DNA of 64,000 nucleotides from an uncultured Flavobacteriales bacterium (GTDB lineage: Bacteria; Bacteroidota; Bacteroidia; Flavobacteriales_D; Crocinitomicaceae), in NCBI GenBank assembly GCA_903939755.1, contig CAJAII010000038.1:1-64000 (forward strand), written 5' to 3'. This document shows positions 24,265-33,453 of the stretch, piece by piece. The first letter of the stretch is position 1. Each line of letters begins with the position of its first letter. The notes under the pieces were generated by a model, which searched no databases, was not told where the DNA came from, and saw only the letters and a list, made by a program, of their open reading frames with translations. The translations under genes and the position numbers were made by a program.

Positions 24265-25656
24265 TTATATAAAGGGGCCAATTATTTTCGTTTTCTTTTT
24301 TTCAATTAACTTATGATTCCCATATATTTCAATGGTAATTTTTTTTTCTCCATCTTCCAGCATTGAATTGGGGGCTTTTATTAAAAAACGATCTTTTAAT
24401 TGTTTCCCTGAATTCAGTTGCATTTTCTTTCCAATTTTTTCAAGAGTAACCCTTTTATCAGAGCAATTTAGGTTGATTTCATAATTCTTGTGCGTCTTAT
24501 TTAGAATGCTAATTTCAAATATATTCGTAATCATTCCATCATCAGTTATCGTATATGTAGAACCTCTTTGTCGCATGATTTCGGTTTCAAAATCTTTGCG
24601 AGTTAGCATCAGACCGAGCAAAACACCTATTAAGGCTAAAAGTAAAATTGAATATGCTTTAACCCTGGTGGTCCATTCAAACCCTTTTTTTTCTTTGATG
24701 CCATTTTCTGATACAAAACGAATTAAATTTTGTTCCATTCCAACAGCATGCATCATACTATTGCATTCATCAATACAAGCGGTGCAATTAATACATTCCA
24801 TTTGCGTCCCATTTCGAATATCAATGCCCGTTGGACATACCTGTACACAACGGTTACAATCAATACAATTTCCTTTCTGAACTTCCTCTCGATTTTCACC
24901 TTTATGAATTTTCGCTCTAGGTTCCCCAATGCCTTTATCATACGCAACAACCATCGTATTGCGATCCAACAGCACTCCTTGCAATCTACCATATGGACAA
25001 ATAGTAGTGCAAACTTGTTCCCTTAACCAGGCGAAAACGCCATAAAAAACTAAGGTGAAAATAGCAATCGACATCAGGCCACCTAAATGATGTTTTATGT
25101 CATCATTTTGTATGGACCATAAGTGTTCACTTCCGATAAAATAGGCAAGGAAGGTGTTTGCAATTAGAAATGATACGATCAGGAATGAAGTGTGTTTGGC
25201 AATTTTTTTGGCAATTTTAGAGGCACTCCACTTTGCTTTGTTTAGTAATTGCTGTTCTTTAAAATCTCCCTCTATCCAGTATTCAATGCGTCGAAATATC
25301 ATTTCCATGAATATAGTCTGGGGACAAACCCAACCACAAAATAATCTACCGTAAATAATGGTGAAGAAAATTATAAAAACGATGAAAAGAATGAATCCTA
25401 TGGCGAATAGGTATAAGTCTTGTGGCCAAAATATATTTCCAAATAAGACAAATTTTCTATCGATAATATTGAACAAGAGTAAGGGTTCTTGGTTGATTCT
25501 TATGTGTGGTGCACTAAATAAGAAAATAACTAAAAAGTAGCTGGTAATTTTTCGCCATTCATAAAGTTTCCCTTTAGGTCGTTTTGGAAAAATCCACACT
25601 CGTTTCCCCTGCTCATTAACGGTCGAGATATGATCTCGAAATTCGTCCGCTTCCAT
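24265..25656 (-). CDS. ccoG: cbb3 oxidase accessory protein CcoG (FixG-like, two 4Fe-4S clusters)
   Basis: A 463-residue membrane iron-sulfur protein. About five membrane helices in the first 220 residues contain the Cys-Gly-Trp-Val-Cys-Pro and CTTICPYGR motifs. A ferredoxin domain follows, with Cys264/267/270/274 and Cys288/291/294/298 (GNCIDCNRCVQVCP and MECINCTACIDEC), then a C-terminal periplasmic beta domain. CcoG is thought to reduce Cu(II) to Cu(I) for the CuB centre of the oxidase. It sits directly between ccoP and ccoH. The start MEADEFRDHIST is typical of Bacteroidota CcoG. Confidence 0.95.
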   Translation of the reverse strand: MEADEFRDHISTVNEQGKRVWIFPKRPKGKLYEWRKITSYFLVIFLFSAPHIRINQEPLLLFNIIDRKFVLFGNIFWPQDLYLFAIGFILFIVFIIFFTIIYGRLFCGWVCPQTIFMEMIFRRIEYWIEGDFKEQQLLNKAKWSASKIAKKIAKHTSFLIVSFLIANTFLAYFIGSEHLWSIQNDDIKHHLGGLMSIAIFTLVFYGVFAWLREQVCTTICPYGRLQGVLLDRNTMVVAYDKGIGEPRAKIHKGENREEVQKGNCIDCNRCVQVCPTGIDIRNGTQMECINCTACIDECNSMMHAVGMEQNLIRFVSENGIKEKKGFEWTTRVKAYSILLLALIGVLLGLMLTRKDFETEIMRQRGSTYTITDDGMITNIFEISILNKTHKNYEINLNCSDKRVTLEKIGKKMQLNSGKQLKDRFLIKAPNSMLEDGEKKITIEIYGNHKLIEKKKTKIIGPFI

Positions 25657-25660
25657 AAAA

Positions 25661-27073
25661 CTATTTTTCTATTTTATCTCCTTGTGCTGGTTTTGTTCCT
25701 TGAATGAATGGTAACTGAAGAACATAGCTAGAAACTTGTTGAATTTCGACTGGGTTTAATTTAGAGGCATGCTCAGGCATACCATTAGGTTGCCCATTTT
25801 TAATTGAATAAAAAACATCTTTAATATCAAAACCATAAATCCATGCCTTATCCGTTAAATTAGGGCCCACATCTCCTTCGCCCGTTTTCTTATGACACAA
25901 GATACAGTTTGTATTGAAAATGTCTTTGCCTTTTGCCAAGTCATCAGGCGCTATTAGTAGTTTCACGTTGGTTTCATCAACGTTCATAGCGTTTTGAGAA
26001 AGGTATGCTTTTATATCGCGATTGGCCTGAATAACCTCCTTGTCGTAGGCTTTGATTTGAAGGTCGGAATATCCAATGACATGATAATTGAATAAATAAA
26101 TTACCGCAAATACTATCGTTGCAATAAACCCCCATGTCCACCAAGGCGGAAGATTATTATCCAATTCACGAATTCCATCATATTCATGATCCATTAGAAT
26201 TTGGTGTTCTAATTCGATAGGAACGGTATCGGTCAAAATAGCATTAAACTTTTCAAGCACTTTTTTTGGAACTTTCACTTCTTTTTCCGGAAGAATCATG
26301 GTCATAAACCGTTTGAAGATCGCTCTTAGGTAAAGCAATACACCTAATAATAACAGGTCTATCGCTAGTAAAAAATATAGGTCTGTTTTTTCCACCAAAA
26401 GCCATGGCATTTTTTCGGTCGTTTCTCCATAAGACATAAAGTTAAACCCATATACCTGTGAATTAGACCCCATCAATCCAAATGTGATTATCAAAATAAT
26501 TATCGGAAGAAGATGGGATCCTTTTGCTATTTTTTCCTTGAAAAAGTCTGATTTTATTAAACTAATAATTGATGCGGACATGATTAATATCGCAATGATG
26601 AGAATTATTCCGAGCACTAGAAAGCCGTAGAAAACTTCTAGATTACTAACATAATTAGGAATTATTTTTACCGTCTTTTTATTCGTTTTAAGATCGTTCG
26701 GGTTCACAGCGATAGCTGGCGAATAGGAATCAATATAAGTAAAAATGGCATCTAACTCTCCCTTTGTTACCGTTTGATTGGGCATAACTGTCGGACTATA
26801 ATCTTTAATTTGAGTGGCCATTTTACTTTCTCCAGAAACGATAAGACCTGCTGAGTTTTCAACCCATTTGTATATTAATTCACCTTCTTGAGCGGCTTCC
26901 CATTTGGCTTTAACCCCCATTAATTTAGGCCCCGTTCCGTTTTTGTCTTCCATATGACAAGTGTTGCAACGAGATTTAAACAATTGTTTTCCATCCTGGC
27001 CTACAAGGGAAAAAGGAAGGGTAAAAGTGAAAATTGCTATCCAGCGTATGAACTTGTTTCTCATGATATTCAT
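25661..27073 (-). CDS. ccoP: cbb3 oxidase subunit III (CcoP), haem sites at both ends
   Basis: A 470-residue dihaem protein with a signal sequence (residues about 1-25). The first haem-binding motif lies in the exported N-terminus (CNTCH, Cys36, Cys39, His40). Membrane helices follow at about 148-172, 188-200 and 230-252. The CcoP hallmark is the conserved DNNLPPWWTWGF (about 305-316) and its helix, and the last 90 residues are a cytochrome c domain with CILCH (Cys390, Cys393, His394). The usual CcoP has its two haems at the C-terminus; this form has one at each end, a layout I know from Bacteroidota. It carries electrons to CcoO. It starts 3 bases after the ccoQ stop. An ATG three codons later is possible. 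Confidence 0.93.
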   Translation of the reverse strand: MNIMRNKFIRWIAIFTFTLPFSLVGQDGKQLFKSRCNTCHMEDKNGTGPKLMGVKAKWEAAQEGELIYKWVENSAGLIVSGESKMATQIKDYSPTVMPNQTVTKGELDAIFTYIDSYSPAIAVNPNDLKTNKKTVKIIPNYVSNLEVFYGFLVLGIILIIAILIMSASIISLIKSDFFKEKIAKGSHLLPIIILIITFGLMGSNSQVYGFNFMSYGETTEKMPWLLVEKTDLYFLLAIDLLLLGVLLYLRAIFKRFMTMILPEKEVKVPKKVLEKFNAILTDTVPIELEHQILMDHEYDGIRELDNNLPPWWTWGFIATIVFAVIYLFNYHVIGYSDLQIKAYDKEVIQANRDIKAYLSQNAMNVDETNVKLLIAPDDLAKGKDIFNTNCILCHKKTGEGDVGPNLTDKAWIYGFDIKDVFYSIKNGQPNGMPEHASKLNPVEIQQVSSYVLQLPFIQGTKPAQGDKIEK

Positions 27074-27076
27074 TAA

Positions 27077-27256
27077 TTAATCGTTGATAGAATCTTTTAA
27101 AGGCATTTCACTTAATTCTTCAATGGTAGATTTCGACATGCGAATTACTTTGTACACCACCAAAAGAAAAAAAGTGCTAAACAATACAAGTGATATTAAT
27201 GGAAAGTATTCCACATTGTAAATACTCGTTAAATTATGTTTTATGAATCTTAACAT
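27077..27256 (-). CDS. ccoQ: small cbb3 oxidase subunit, CcoQ-like
   Basis: A 59-residue protein with one membrane helix (EYFPLISLVLFSTFFLLVVY, then a basic KVIR stretch). The tail (IEELSEMPLKDS) is acidic and short, as in CcoQ/FixQ proteins. It lies 5 bases after the ccoNO stop and 3 bases before ccoP, which is the position of CcoQ. It stabilises the complex. The call rests on size, helix and position; the sequence is not diagnostic by itself. Confidence 0.8.
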   Translation of the reverse strand: MLRFIKHNLTSIYNVEYFPLISLVLFSTFFLLVVYKVIRMSKSTIEELSEMPLKDSIND

Positions 27257-27261
27257 CCTTG

Positions 27262-29439
27262 TTATTTTTTATTATTAACTTTTTTAACATCTGTTCCTAA
27301 TCGTTGTAGATAAGCGATTAGAGCAATCAATTTTTTAGTTTCAAGTTCCTTGATTTTGGAAGCTTCACTTACTCCATTTAAGGCTCCTTTAGGCGTATTT
27401 TTGACAATGTCAGTGGCAATTAAATGTGCTTGATTTTTCAAATCAGCCGCTGCTTTAAGGTCAAACCCACGCAGGTAGGGCACGCCCAATGTTTGCATGG
27501 CGCGAATCTTATTGTCGATCATTGAATAATCAATGTTATATCGTTCTCCTTTTAACCAGGCATATGCAGGCATTATGGATCCTGGAGAAACAACTTTTGG
27601 TCGGATTAAATGTTGGTAATGCCAAAAGTTACTACGCACACCTCCTTCTCTTGCCAAATCGGGTCCGGTTCTTTTTGAGCCCCATTGGAAGGGATGGTCG
27701 TATACAAATTCACCCGATTTAGAGTATTCTCCATACCTCACAGTTTCAAAACGCAAGGGGCGAATAAGCTGCGAATGACAGTTGTAGCATCCCTCGGAAA
27801 TATAGACATCTCGCCCTTCTAATTCTAATGGCGTATAAGGCTTCACTTCTTTAATTGTGGCGATATTACTCTTCACAATCATAGTAGGAATTATTTCCAC
27901 GATGCCGCCAATGCCCACAATAATGATACTCAACACCATGAATTTTATTGGTTTTCTTTCGATGGCTCGGTGCCAATATTCTTTTTCATGTGCTACATTT
28001 TCAACTCGTAATGCTGGAGCTTCCGCTTCTTCATTGGCTAGGAATTGACCTGCTCTAGCAGTTTTAACAAGATTGTAGAACATCATTATTGCACCGGTTA
28101 AATACAATAATCCCCCCAAAGATCGCAGTAAATAGAAATTTTTCATTTCTATACTTGTCTTGATAAAATCGGCATTTACCAATGTGCCATCCATTTTGAA
28201 TTCTTGCCACATTAAGCCTTGCATGAATCCCGCGATATACATTGGAATGGCATAAAGTATAATCCCTAAGGTTGCCAGCCAGAAATGTTGATTGGCCATT
28301 CTTTTGGAGTAAAGTTCCGTTCTAAAAAGTTTTGGGAACAACCAGTATAATACACCAAAAGTCAACATGCCATTCCATCCTAATCCGCCGATGTGAACGT
28401 GGGCAATAATCCAATCTGTAAAATGTGAGATTACGTTGATGTTTTTTAGCGAAAGCATGGGGCCTTCAAACGTAGACATCCCGTAACACGTTAAGGCCAC
28501 CACCATGAATTTCAGCATTACATCGTCCCGTACTTTATCCCATACACCACGTAAAGTCAATAATCCATTTAACATTCCCCCCCATGATGGCGCGATTAAC
28601 ATAACAGAAAAAGCCACCCCTAAACTTTGCGCCCAATCTGGAAGAGTTGAATATAATAGATGATGAGGTCCTGCCCAGATGTAAATAAAGATCAAAGACC
28701 AAAAGTGAATAATGGATAATCGATAAGAATAAACGGGACGTCCTGTTGCTTTTGGAATAAAGTAATACATCAATCCTAGGTATGGCGTTGTAAGGAAAAA
28801 TGCCACAGCATTATGTCCATACCACCATTGAACTAAGGCGTCTTGAACTCCCGCATACCAGGAGTAACTTTTGAAGAAGCTGATAGGTAATTCAAAAGAG
28901 TTAAAAATATGCAACATAGCAACGGTTACGAAAGTGGCGATGTAAAACCAAATGGCTACGTATAGATGTTTTACCCTTCTATTTAATATTGTTGCAAACA
29001 TATTCCAACCCCAAACCACCCAGATAAGTGCAATTAATATATCAATCCACCATTCTAATTCTGCGTATTCTTTCCCAGAGGTTATTCCAAACGGAAGGGT
29101 CGCAACCGCGCAAACGATAATAAATTGCCATCCCCAAAAATGAACAACGCTTAGTTTATCACTCCACATTCTAGTTTTTAACAAACGTTGAAGCGAATAA
29201 TAAACCCCCATGAAGATTCCATTCCCTACAAATGCAAAAATAACGGCATTCGTATGCAAAGGCCTAAGCCTTCCAAAACCCAGGAAATCGAGACTTAGGT
29301 AGTCGTTAAAAAATTCAGGAAAAGCTAATTGTAAGGCAATTATTAATCCCACTAACATCCCTGTGATGCCCCAAATTATGGTGGCATATGCAAACCATTT
29401 TACAATCCTGTTGTCGTAACTAAACTTTTGTACTTCCAT
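27262..29439 (-). CDS. ccoN: cbb3 oxidase subunits I and II fused (CcoN-CcoO)
   Basis: A 725-residue fusion. Residues about 1-480 are CcoN, a 12-helix haem-copper subunit. Ligands: His62 (RPLHTNA, low-spin haem), His209 (QWWYGHNAV, CuB), His259 and His260 (GPHHLLY, CuB), and His347 and His349 (IAHVHIGG, haem). Residues about 500-725 are CcoO, with one membrane helix and a mono-haem cytochrome c site CYNCH (Cys551, Cys554, His555), followed by the family motif RPLRFETVRYG. Fused N and O subunits are usual in Bacteroidota. This is the catalytic core of the high-affinity oxidase. Its start lies 20 bases inside the end of ccoS. Confidence 0.96.
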   Translation of the reverse strand: MEVQKFSYDNRIVKWFAYATIIWGITGMLVGLIIALQLAFPEFFNDYLSLDFLGFGRLRPLHTNAVIFAFVGNGIFMGVYYSLQRLLKTRMWSDKLSVVHFWGWQFIIVCAVATLPFGITSGKEYAELEWWIDILIALIWVVWGWNMFATILNRRVKHLYVAIWFYIATFVTVAMLHIFNSFELPISFFKSYSWYAGVQDALVQWWYGHNAVAFFLTTPYLGLMYYFIPKATGRPVYSYRLSIIHFWSLIFIYIWAGPHHLLYSTLPDWAQSLGVAFSVMLIAPSWGGMLNGLLTLRGVWDKVRDDVMLKFMVVALTCYGMSTFEGPMLSLKNINVISHFTDWIIAHVHIGGLGWNGMLTFGVLYWLFPKLFRTELYSKRMANQHFWLATLGIILYAIPMYIAGFMQGLMWQEFKMDGTLVNADFIKTSIEMKNFYLLRSLGGLLYLTGAIMMFYNLVKTARAGQFLANEEAEAPALRVENVAHEKEYWHRAIERKPIKFMVLSIIIVGIGGIVEIIPTMIVKSNIATIKEVKPYTPLELEGRDVYISEGCYNCHSQLIRPLRFETVRYGEYSKSGEFVYDHPFQWGSKRTGPDLAREGGVRSNFWHYQHLIRPKVVSPGSIMPAYAWLKGERYNIDYSMIDNKIRAMQTLGVPYLRGFDLKAAADLKNQAHLIATDIVKNTPKGALNGVSEASKIKELETKKLIALIAYLQRLGTDVKKVNNKK

Positions 29440-29599
29440 GTTTATGATCTATATTTTTAACTTCATCATCAAATAGAATCCTAACAGATGGGGTGTAATC
29501 GTCGTCGAATTGACCTGATTTAGACGCCCATAAAAAAAGACCTAAAAAAAGTAATGCAATTAGCAAACTCACTACCAGCATGATATATATTACTCCCAT
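29420..29599 (-). CDS. ccoS: cbb3 oxidase assembly protein CcoS
   Basis: A 59-residue protein with one N-terminal membrane helix (YIMLVVSLLIALLFLGLFLW) followed by the CcoS signature: an aromatic/Ser-Gly-Gln-Phe-Asp-Asp stretch (SKSGQFDDDYTPSVRILFDD). It is needed for insertion of haem b and CuB into CcoN. The stop codon at 29420-29422 lies inside the first codons of ccoNO, so the two are coupled. A TAnnTTTG box sits just before the start (29604-29611). Confidence 0.9.
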   Translation of the reverse strand: MGVIYIMLVVSLLIALLFLGLFLWASKSGQFDDDYTPSVRILFDDEVKNIDHKHGSTKV

Positions 29600-29603
29600 G
29601 GAA

Positions 29604-29611
29604 CAAAGGTA
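29604..29611 (-). promoter_or_regulatory. -7 box of the ccoS-ccoNOQPGH operon
   Basis: On the minus strand TACCTTTG matches TAnnTTTG, the Bacteroidota -7 element. It ends 5 bases before the ccoS start codon, so the leader would be very short. No good -33 element is seen, which fits a promoter that needs an activator. Confidence 0.5.
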
Positions 29612-29630
29612 AAAAGGAGAAAAATCTTAA

Positions 29631-29644
29631 ATTATGATTGTAAT
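29631..29644. promoter_or_regulatory. degenerate Crp/Fnr-like box upstream of ccoS
   Basis: On the minus strand ATTACAATCATAAT matches the palindrome at 33395-33408 at 11 of 14 positions. Its centre is about 33-34 bases from the near end of the -7 box, against about 34-36 at the fnr and hemN promoters. This supports control by the Fnr-like protein but is weak alone. Confidence 0.35.
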
Positions 29645-29649
29645 TTGCT

Positions 29650-29675
29650 AAAAAACTGATTTTAGTCAGTTTTTT
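29650..29675 (-). terminator. intrinsic terminator of ccoI
   Basis: A perfect inverted repeat with 10-base arms (29650-29659 and 29666-29675: AAAAAACTGA and TCAGTTTTTT) and a 6-base loop. It overlaps the last codons of ccoI and is T-rich on the minus-strand 3' side. It separates the hemN-ccoI unit from the ccoS operon. Confidence 0.65.
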
Positions 29676-32020
29676 AATGACCTAAAACGTATGAAAATTA
29701 AGGAGGTGCTGAGCAAGACAATCGTAATGGAACTCAAAGGCATTAAAATAGCAGCTATTAAAGGGCTTAACATGCCTGAAACAGCGATGATTATCCCAGT
29801 TAGATTGTATAATATGGAAAATCCAAGACAAATTTTTAGTACCAATCTAGAAAATTTTGAAATGGCAATAAAATCATCTAATTTGTTAAGTTTTTTCGCA
29901 TCTAATATCGCTTCTGATGAGGGCGTGAATTTAAACATGTCCTCTGATATGGCAATACCAATATCCGCTTTAGCCAATGCGCTGGCATCATTCAATCCAT
30001 CGCCTAACATCATTACTTTTTCACCCTTGGATTGCAAGTTTTGAATGAATGTGTGTTTTAAAGTCGGTGATTGGAGAAAGTAAATATTTTCTTTTTTAAA
30101 CCCAATTTCGAGTAAGGAGGGTAAGTCAGTATCTGTATCTCCTGAAAGGACAAAGTTTTTTGTTTTGTGTAATCTTGATAGCAACGATTTTATATCACTT
30201 CTAAATTGACTTTTGAATACATATTTCTGAATGGTAATTCCATTTTTTGTGAAAAATAATTCGTTGTTGTTGTGATTTCCTTGTTGGGTAAATGCAGCAT
30301 TACCTAGTTGATAATCATCATTTCCAGTAGATACTTCAATGCCCTTTCCAACATGCTCCTTAAAGGATTTGAATGCTATAAAATCCAAATTTTCATTAGC
30401 TAAAAATCTATGTAATGCCGCGGATAATGGATGTGTAGAAGACCCTGTCATTTCAAAAAGGATGGATTGAGCTTCAATGGATACTTCTTCTCCACTTGGG
30501 ATAATTTCCATTTGTTGTGGATCCGTAAGTGTTCCTGTCTTGTCAAATACGATGGCAGTAATTCCATCCATTGATTCCACCACATCTATATTTTTTAGGT
30601 AACAACCCAAGCTTCCCATTTTGCGCATGGCATTCCCATAGGTAAAGGGTGTTGATAGCGCTAAGGCGCAAGGGCACGCGACAATTAGCACTGATACTAC
30701 CACTTTTAAAATCATTTGAGGGTCAATTGTTGCCCAAACGATGGCGGCAATAGCACTAATTATCAATACAGTATATAAAAAGAGCGCAGAAATTTTATCC
30801 TGATATCGAATTTTTTGGGTTTTGTTTTTGTTGTGCAATGATTCGTTCCATAACTGCGTAAGATGGGACCGGTCAGATTTCCGTTTAACTTCCATTTCCG
30901 CGATATTTCCCATAATTTTTCCCCCAGCATACAATTCTTCGCCTTTATATTTATAGATCAAGGACGATTCACCCGTCACGAAACTATAATCAATAATGGA
31001 TTCAGTATTTAATAATACGGTGTCACAAGGGATGATTTCTTGATTCCGAATTCTAATTATGTCCCCAATTTCTATTTTTTCAATTGGTAGAATTTCCTCT
31101 TTTTTGTCCACTAATACCCTTACCGCAACAGGAAAATAGGAAGTATAGTCTCTATCAAAGGTTAACGATTGATACGTGGTGTTTTGAAACCATTTCCCGA
31201 TTAACAAGAAAAATATAAATCCGGAAAAACTATCCATGTATCCTGGCCCTTCCTGATTAATTATTGAGTATACACTTTGAGAATATAAGGCAATAATACC
31301 TAGGCTGATCGGGACGTCTAGGTTTAAATGATGGCTGCGAAGTGCTTTATAGGCTGAAACATAGTATTCTCTTGCTGAAATTAACAAAACGGGTACAGAG
31401 ACCGCAAATGAAAGCCAAGATGTGAAGGCCCGTATGTCTAAGTTTTGTTTACCAATTCCTGTATATTCCGGGAAACTCCAAAGCATTATTGATCCAAAGG
31501 CAAACCCAGCAATTCCAATTCTCAAAAGAAAATTATGATTTGATTTAGCCGAACTATTTTGTTCTTGAAAATTGGGAGGGTACCCAAGATTATCCAATAG
31601 TAAAGCCAATTCACTTAATGGTAAGTGTTCTTTTTTAAAGGTAATACTTGCCTCTTTCTTTGTGAAATGTACTTGTGAAGTGACGATGTTCTTTTCAATC
31701 TTATGGGCATTTTCTAATAAGTATATGCAAGATGAGCAATGAATATTGGGTAATTTTAGCACCACCTTAATTAGTTGTTCATCTTCAAACTTCACGTATC
31801 TTTTCTTTATTTCGGGAATATCCAAAAAGGCATATTTATCGTTGGTTGTTTGTACTGGCTTTGTGCCAGGAGACCTTTCAAATTTATAAAAGTCAACAAG
31901 GTCATTGCTGCTTAGTAGTTGAAACACGCTTTTACATCCACTACAGCAAAAGGATTTTTCTTTATACAAAATAGGCCGGAAGCCCAATTGATCACCACAA
32001 TGAAAACAAGTAGGTTTCAT
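29666..32020 (-). CDS. ccoI: copper-translocating P1B-type ATPase of the cbb3 locus
   Basis: A 784-residue heavy-metal ATPase. N-terminal domain with CFHCGDQ and CCSGC (Cys5, 8, 25, 26, 29), typical of the CcoI/FixI branch; a heavy-metal-associated domain with CSSC (Cys95, Cys98); eight membrane helices; an actuator domain with TGES; the metal motif CPC (449-451); the phosphorylation site DKTGT (Asp493); and the hinge MLGDGLNDASALA. It exports Cu(I) to the periplasm for CuB of the oxidase, unlike detoxifying CopA. The start overlaps the stop of hemN by one base. A terminator-like hairpin covers its 3' end. Confidence 0.95.
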   Translation of the reverse strand: MKPTCFHCGDQLGFRPILYKEKSFCCSGCKSVFQLLSSNDLVDFYKFERSPGTKPVQTTNDKYAFLDIPEIKKRYVKFEDEQLIKVVLKLPNIHCSSCIYLLENAHKIEKNIVTSQVHFTKKEASITFKKEHLPLSELALLLDNLGYPPNFQEQNSSAKSNHNFLLRIGIAGFAFGSIMLWSFPEYTGIGKQNLDIRAFTSWLSFAVSVPVLLISAREYYVSAYKALRSHHLNLDVPISLGIIALYSQSVYSIINQEGPGYMDSFSGFIFFLLIGKWFQNTTYQSLTFDRDYTSYFPVAVRVLVDKKEEILPIEKIEIGDIIRIRNQEIIPCDTVLLNTESIIDYSFVTGESSLIYKYKGEELYAGGKIMGNIAEMEVKRKSDRSHLTQLWNESLHNKNKTQKIRYQDKISALFLYTVLIISAIAAIVWATIDPQMILKVVVSVLIVACPCALALSTPFTYGNAMRKMGSLGCYLKNIDVVESMDGITAIVFDKTGTLTDPQQMEIIPSGEEVSIEAQSILFEMTGSSTHPLSAALHRFLANENLDFIAFKSFKEHVGKGIEVSTGNDDYQLGNAAFTQQGNHNNNELFFTKNGITIQKYVFKSQFRSDIKSLLSRLHKTKNFVLSGDTDTDLPSLLEIGFKKENIYFLQSPTLKHTFIQNLQSKGEKVMMLGDGLNDASALAKADIGIAISEDMFKFTPSSEAILDAKKLNKLDDFIAISKFSRLVLKICLGFSILYNLTGIIIAVSGMLSPLIAAILMPLSSITIVLLSTSLIFIRFRSLKN

Positions 32021-33360
32021 TAAATTGTTTTAGAAAACAGTTGGTTCCCCATTTCGAAATTGTGTAACTTATAGTCAAATGCCATACAGATATTTCGAAT
32101 AAAACTTCGTCCTTTTAGACTTACAACTACGATTTCCCCATCGATTTTTACCAATTCATCTTGTATCATAGGCTCAAGTTTTTTTCGTATTTCCATCCAA
32201 TAAGCTTGTGTTTTTGGCAATTCTGTCCTAAAGTGGCACATTAAATCCAGTATTTGTTTTCGGGTAAACAATTCATTTTCATCGAGTATATGTCCTTTGA
32301 ATACCGGCAATTCACCTTTATTTACTTTGGCAAGGTACGTTTCAACCTCCTTTTCATTTTGGGCAAAAGCACCCCATGAATCCGAAATGGCTGACATGCC
32401 TAATCCTATCATGGTAGCCGATGATTTGGTGGTATATCCCATGAAATTACGGTGTAATTTATTTGTGTTAAATGCCAAGCTTAAACTATCGTTTGGCAAG
32501 GCAAAATGATCCATTCCAATACTTATGTATCCTTTAGAAATAAGATAGGCGGTTGCCATTTCATACAATTGCATTTTTTCTTGTTCTTGCGGAAGATCCA
32601 ATTCGCTATAGCCCCTTTGACCTGTCCCTTTAATCCAAGGGACATGTGCATAACTATAAAGCGCAATTCTTTCAGGCATTAACTTCATTGTTTGTTCAAG
32701 CGTAGCTAAAAACCCCGCTATTGTTTGAAAGGGTAATCCATAAATTAAATCGTGGTTGATAGAGGTGTAACCTATCTTTTTTGCCAATTCATGCACGTTT
32801 TTCACTGTATCAAAGTCTTGAATTCTGTGGATCGCTTTTTGAACTTTCAAATCATAATCTTGAATGCCAAAACTTACTCTTCTGAAGCCTAGGTCAAATA
32901 AAACCTGTAAATGTGCAGGTGTTGTACTTGATGGGTGGGCTTCAAAACTCATCTCGCAATTCCCATTTGGAACGGATGGTTTGATGGCATGTATGAGTCT
33001 TTCCAATTCTTTGGTCGAAAAAAAAGTTGGTGTTCCTCCTCCTAAGTGGAGTTCCTTAAGTTGGAAATCTACATCGATAACTTCTTTGTATAGTTCCCAC
33101 TCCTTAATTAATGCATCAATGTATGGGCTCTCAACTTGATGGTTTTTTGTAATTCTTTTGTGACATCCACAAAAGGTGCATAAACTTTCACAAAAAGGGA
33201 GGTGAATATAAAGTGCAATTGTTTTGGTGTCTGACTTAACTAATTCAATTTTCCATTCTTTTTCTGTCATGGAACTATTTTTCCAAAAGGGTACTGTTGG
33301 ATACGATGTATACCTTGGGCCTGGCACATTATATTTTGAAACCAATGGATTAACTAGCAT
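32020..33360 (-). CDS. hemN: oxygen-independent coproporphyrinogen III dehydrogenase
   Basis: A 446-residue radical SAM enzyme that converts coproporphyrinogen III to protoporphyrinogen IX without oxygen. The HemN-specific motif is complete: Cys57-x3-Cys61-x2-Cys64-x-Cys66 (CESLCTFCGC). The early YNVPGPRYTSYPT, the GGGTPTFF glycine motif and the C-terminal extension (MCHFRTELPKT and the rest of the HemN C-terminal domain) separate it from HemW. It makes haem when oxygen is low, fitting the cbb3 genes behind it. A TAATTTTG box ends just before the ATG, so the mRNA may be nearly leaderless. Confidence 0.95.
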   Translation of the reverse strand: MLVNPLVSKYNVPGPRYTSYPTVPFWKNSSMTEKEWKIELVKSDTKTIALYIHLPFCESLCTFCGCHKRITKNHQVESPYIDALIKEWELYKEVIDVDFQLKELHLGGGTPTFFSTKELERLIHAIKPSVPNGNCEMSFEAHPSSTTPAHLQVLFDLGFRRVSFGIQDYDLKVQKAIHRIQDFDTVKNVHELAKKIGYTSINHDLIYGLPFQTIAGFLATLEQTMKLMPERIALYSYAHVPWIKGTGQRGYSELDLPQEQEKMQLYEMATAYLISKGYISIGMDHFALPNDSLSLAFNTNKLHRNFMGYTTKSSATMIGLGMSAISDSWGAFAQNEKEVETYLAKVNKGELPVFKGHILDENELFTRKQILDLMCHFRTELPKTQAYWMEIRKKLEPMIQDELVKIDGEIVVVSLKGRSFIRNICMAFDYKLHNFEMGNQLFSKTI

Positions 33361-33364
33361 TTTG

Positions 33365-33372
33365 CAAAATTA
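33365..33372 (-). promoter_or_regulatory. -7 box of hemN
   Basis: On the minus strand TAATTTTG matches TAnnTTTG. It ends 4 bases before the ATG of hemN. The Fnr-like palindrome is centred about 36 bases upstream of its near end. Confidence 0.5.
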
Positions 33373-33394
33373 AATGGAAACAGGCTAGTAAAAA

Positions 33395-33408
33395 ATGACA
33401 ATCGTCAT
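33395..33408. promoter_or_regulatory. Crp/Fnr-type operator between hemN and the regulator gene
   Basis: ATGAC-AATC-GTCAT is a perfect palindrome with 5-base arms and a 4-base spacer, the geometry of Fnr/Crp-family sites. Its centre (33401.5) is about 35-37 bases from the near end of each divergent -7 box, which puts it near -41 at both promoters, where class II activators bind. Confidence 0.65.
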
Positions 33409-33428
33409 AGAAAACGGAATGTTATTAG

Positions 33429-33436
33429 TATATTTG
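33429..33436 (+). promoter_or_regulatory. -7 box of the Fnr-like regulator gene
   Basis: TATATTTG is an exact TAnnTTTG match, 17 bases before the ATG at 33454. No good -33 element is seen upstream; the palindrome at 33395-33408 sits near that place. Confidence 0.5.
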
Positions 33437-33453
33437 TTAAAAGCCATTAGTTA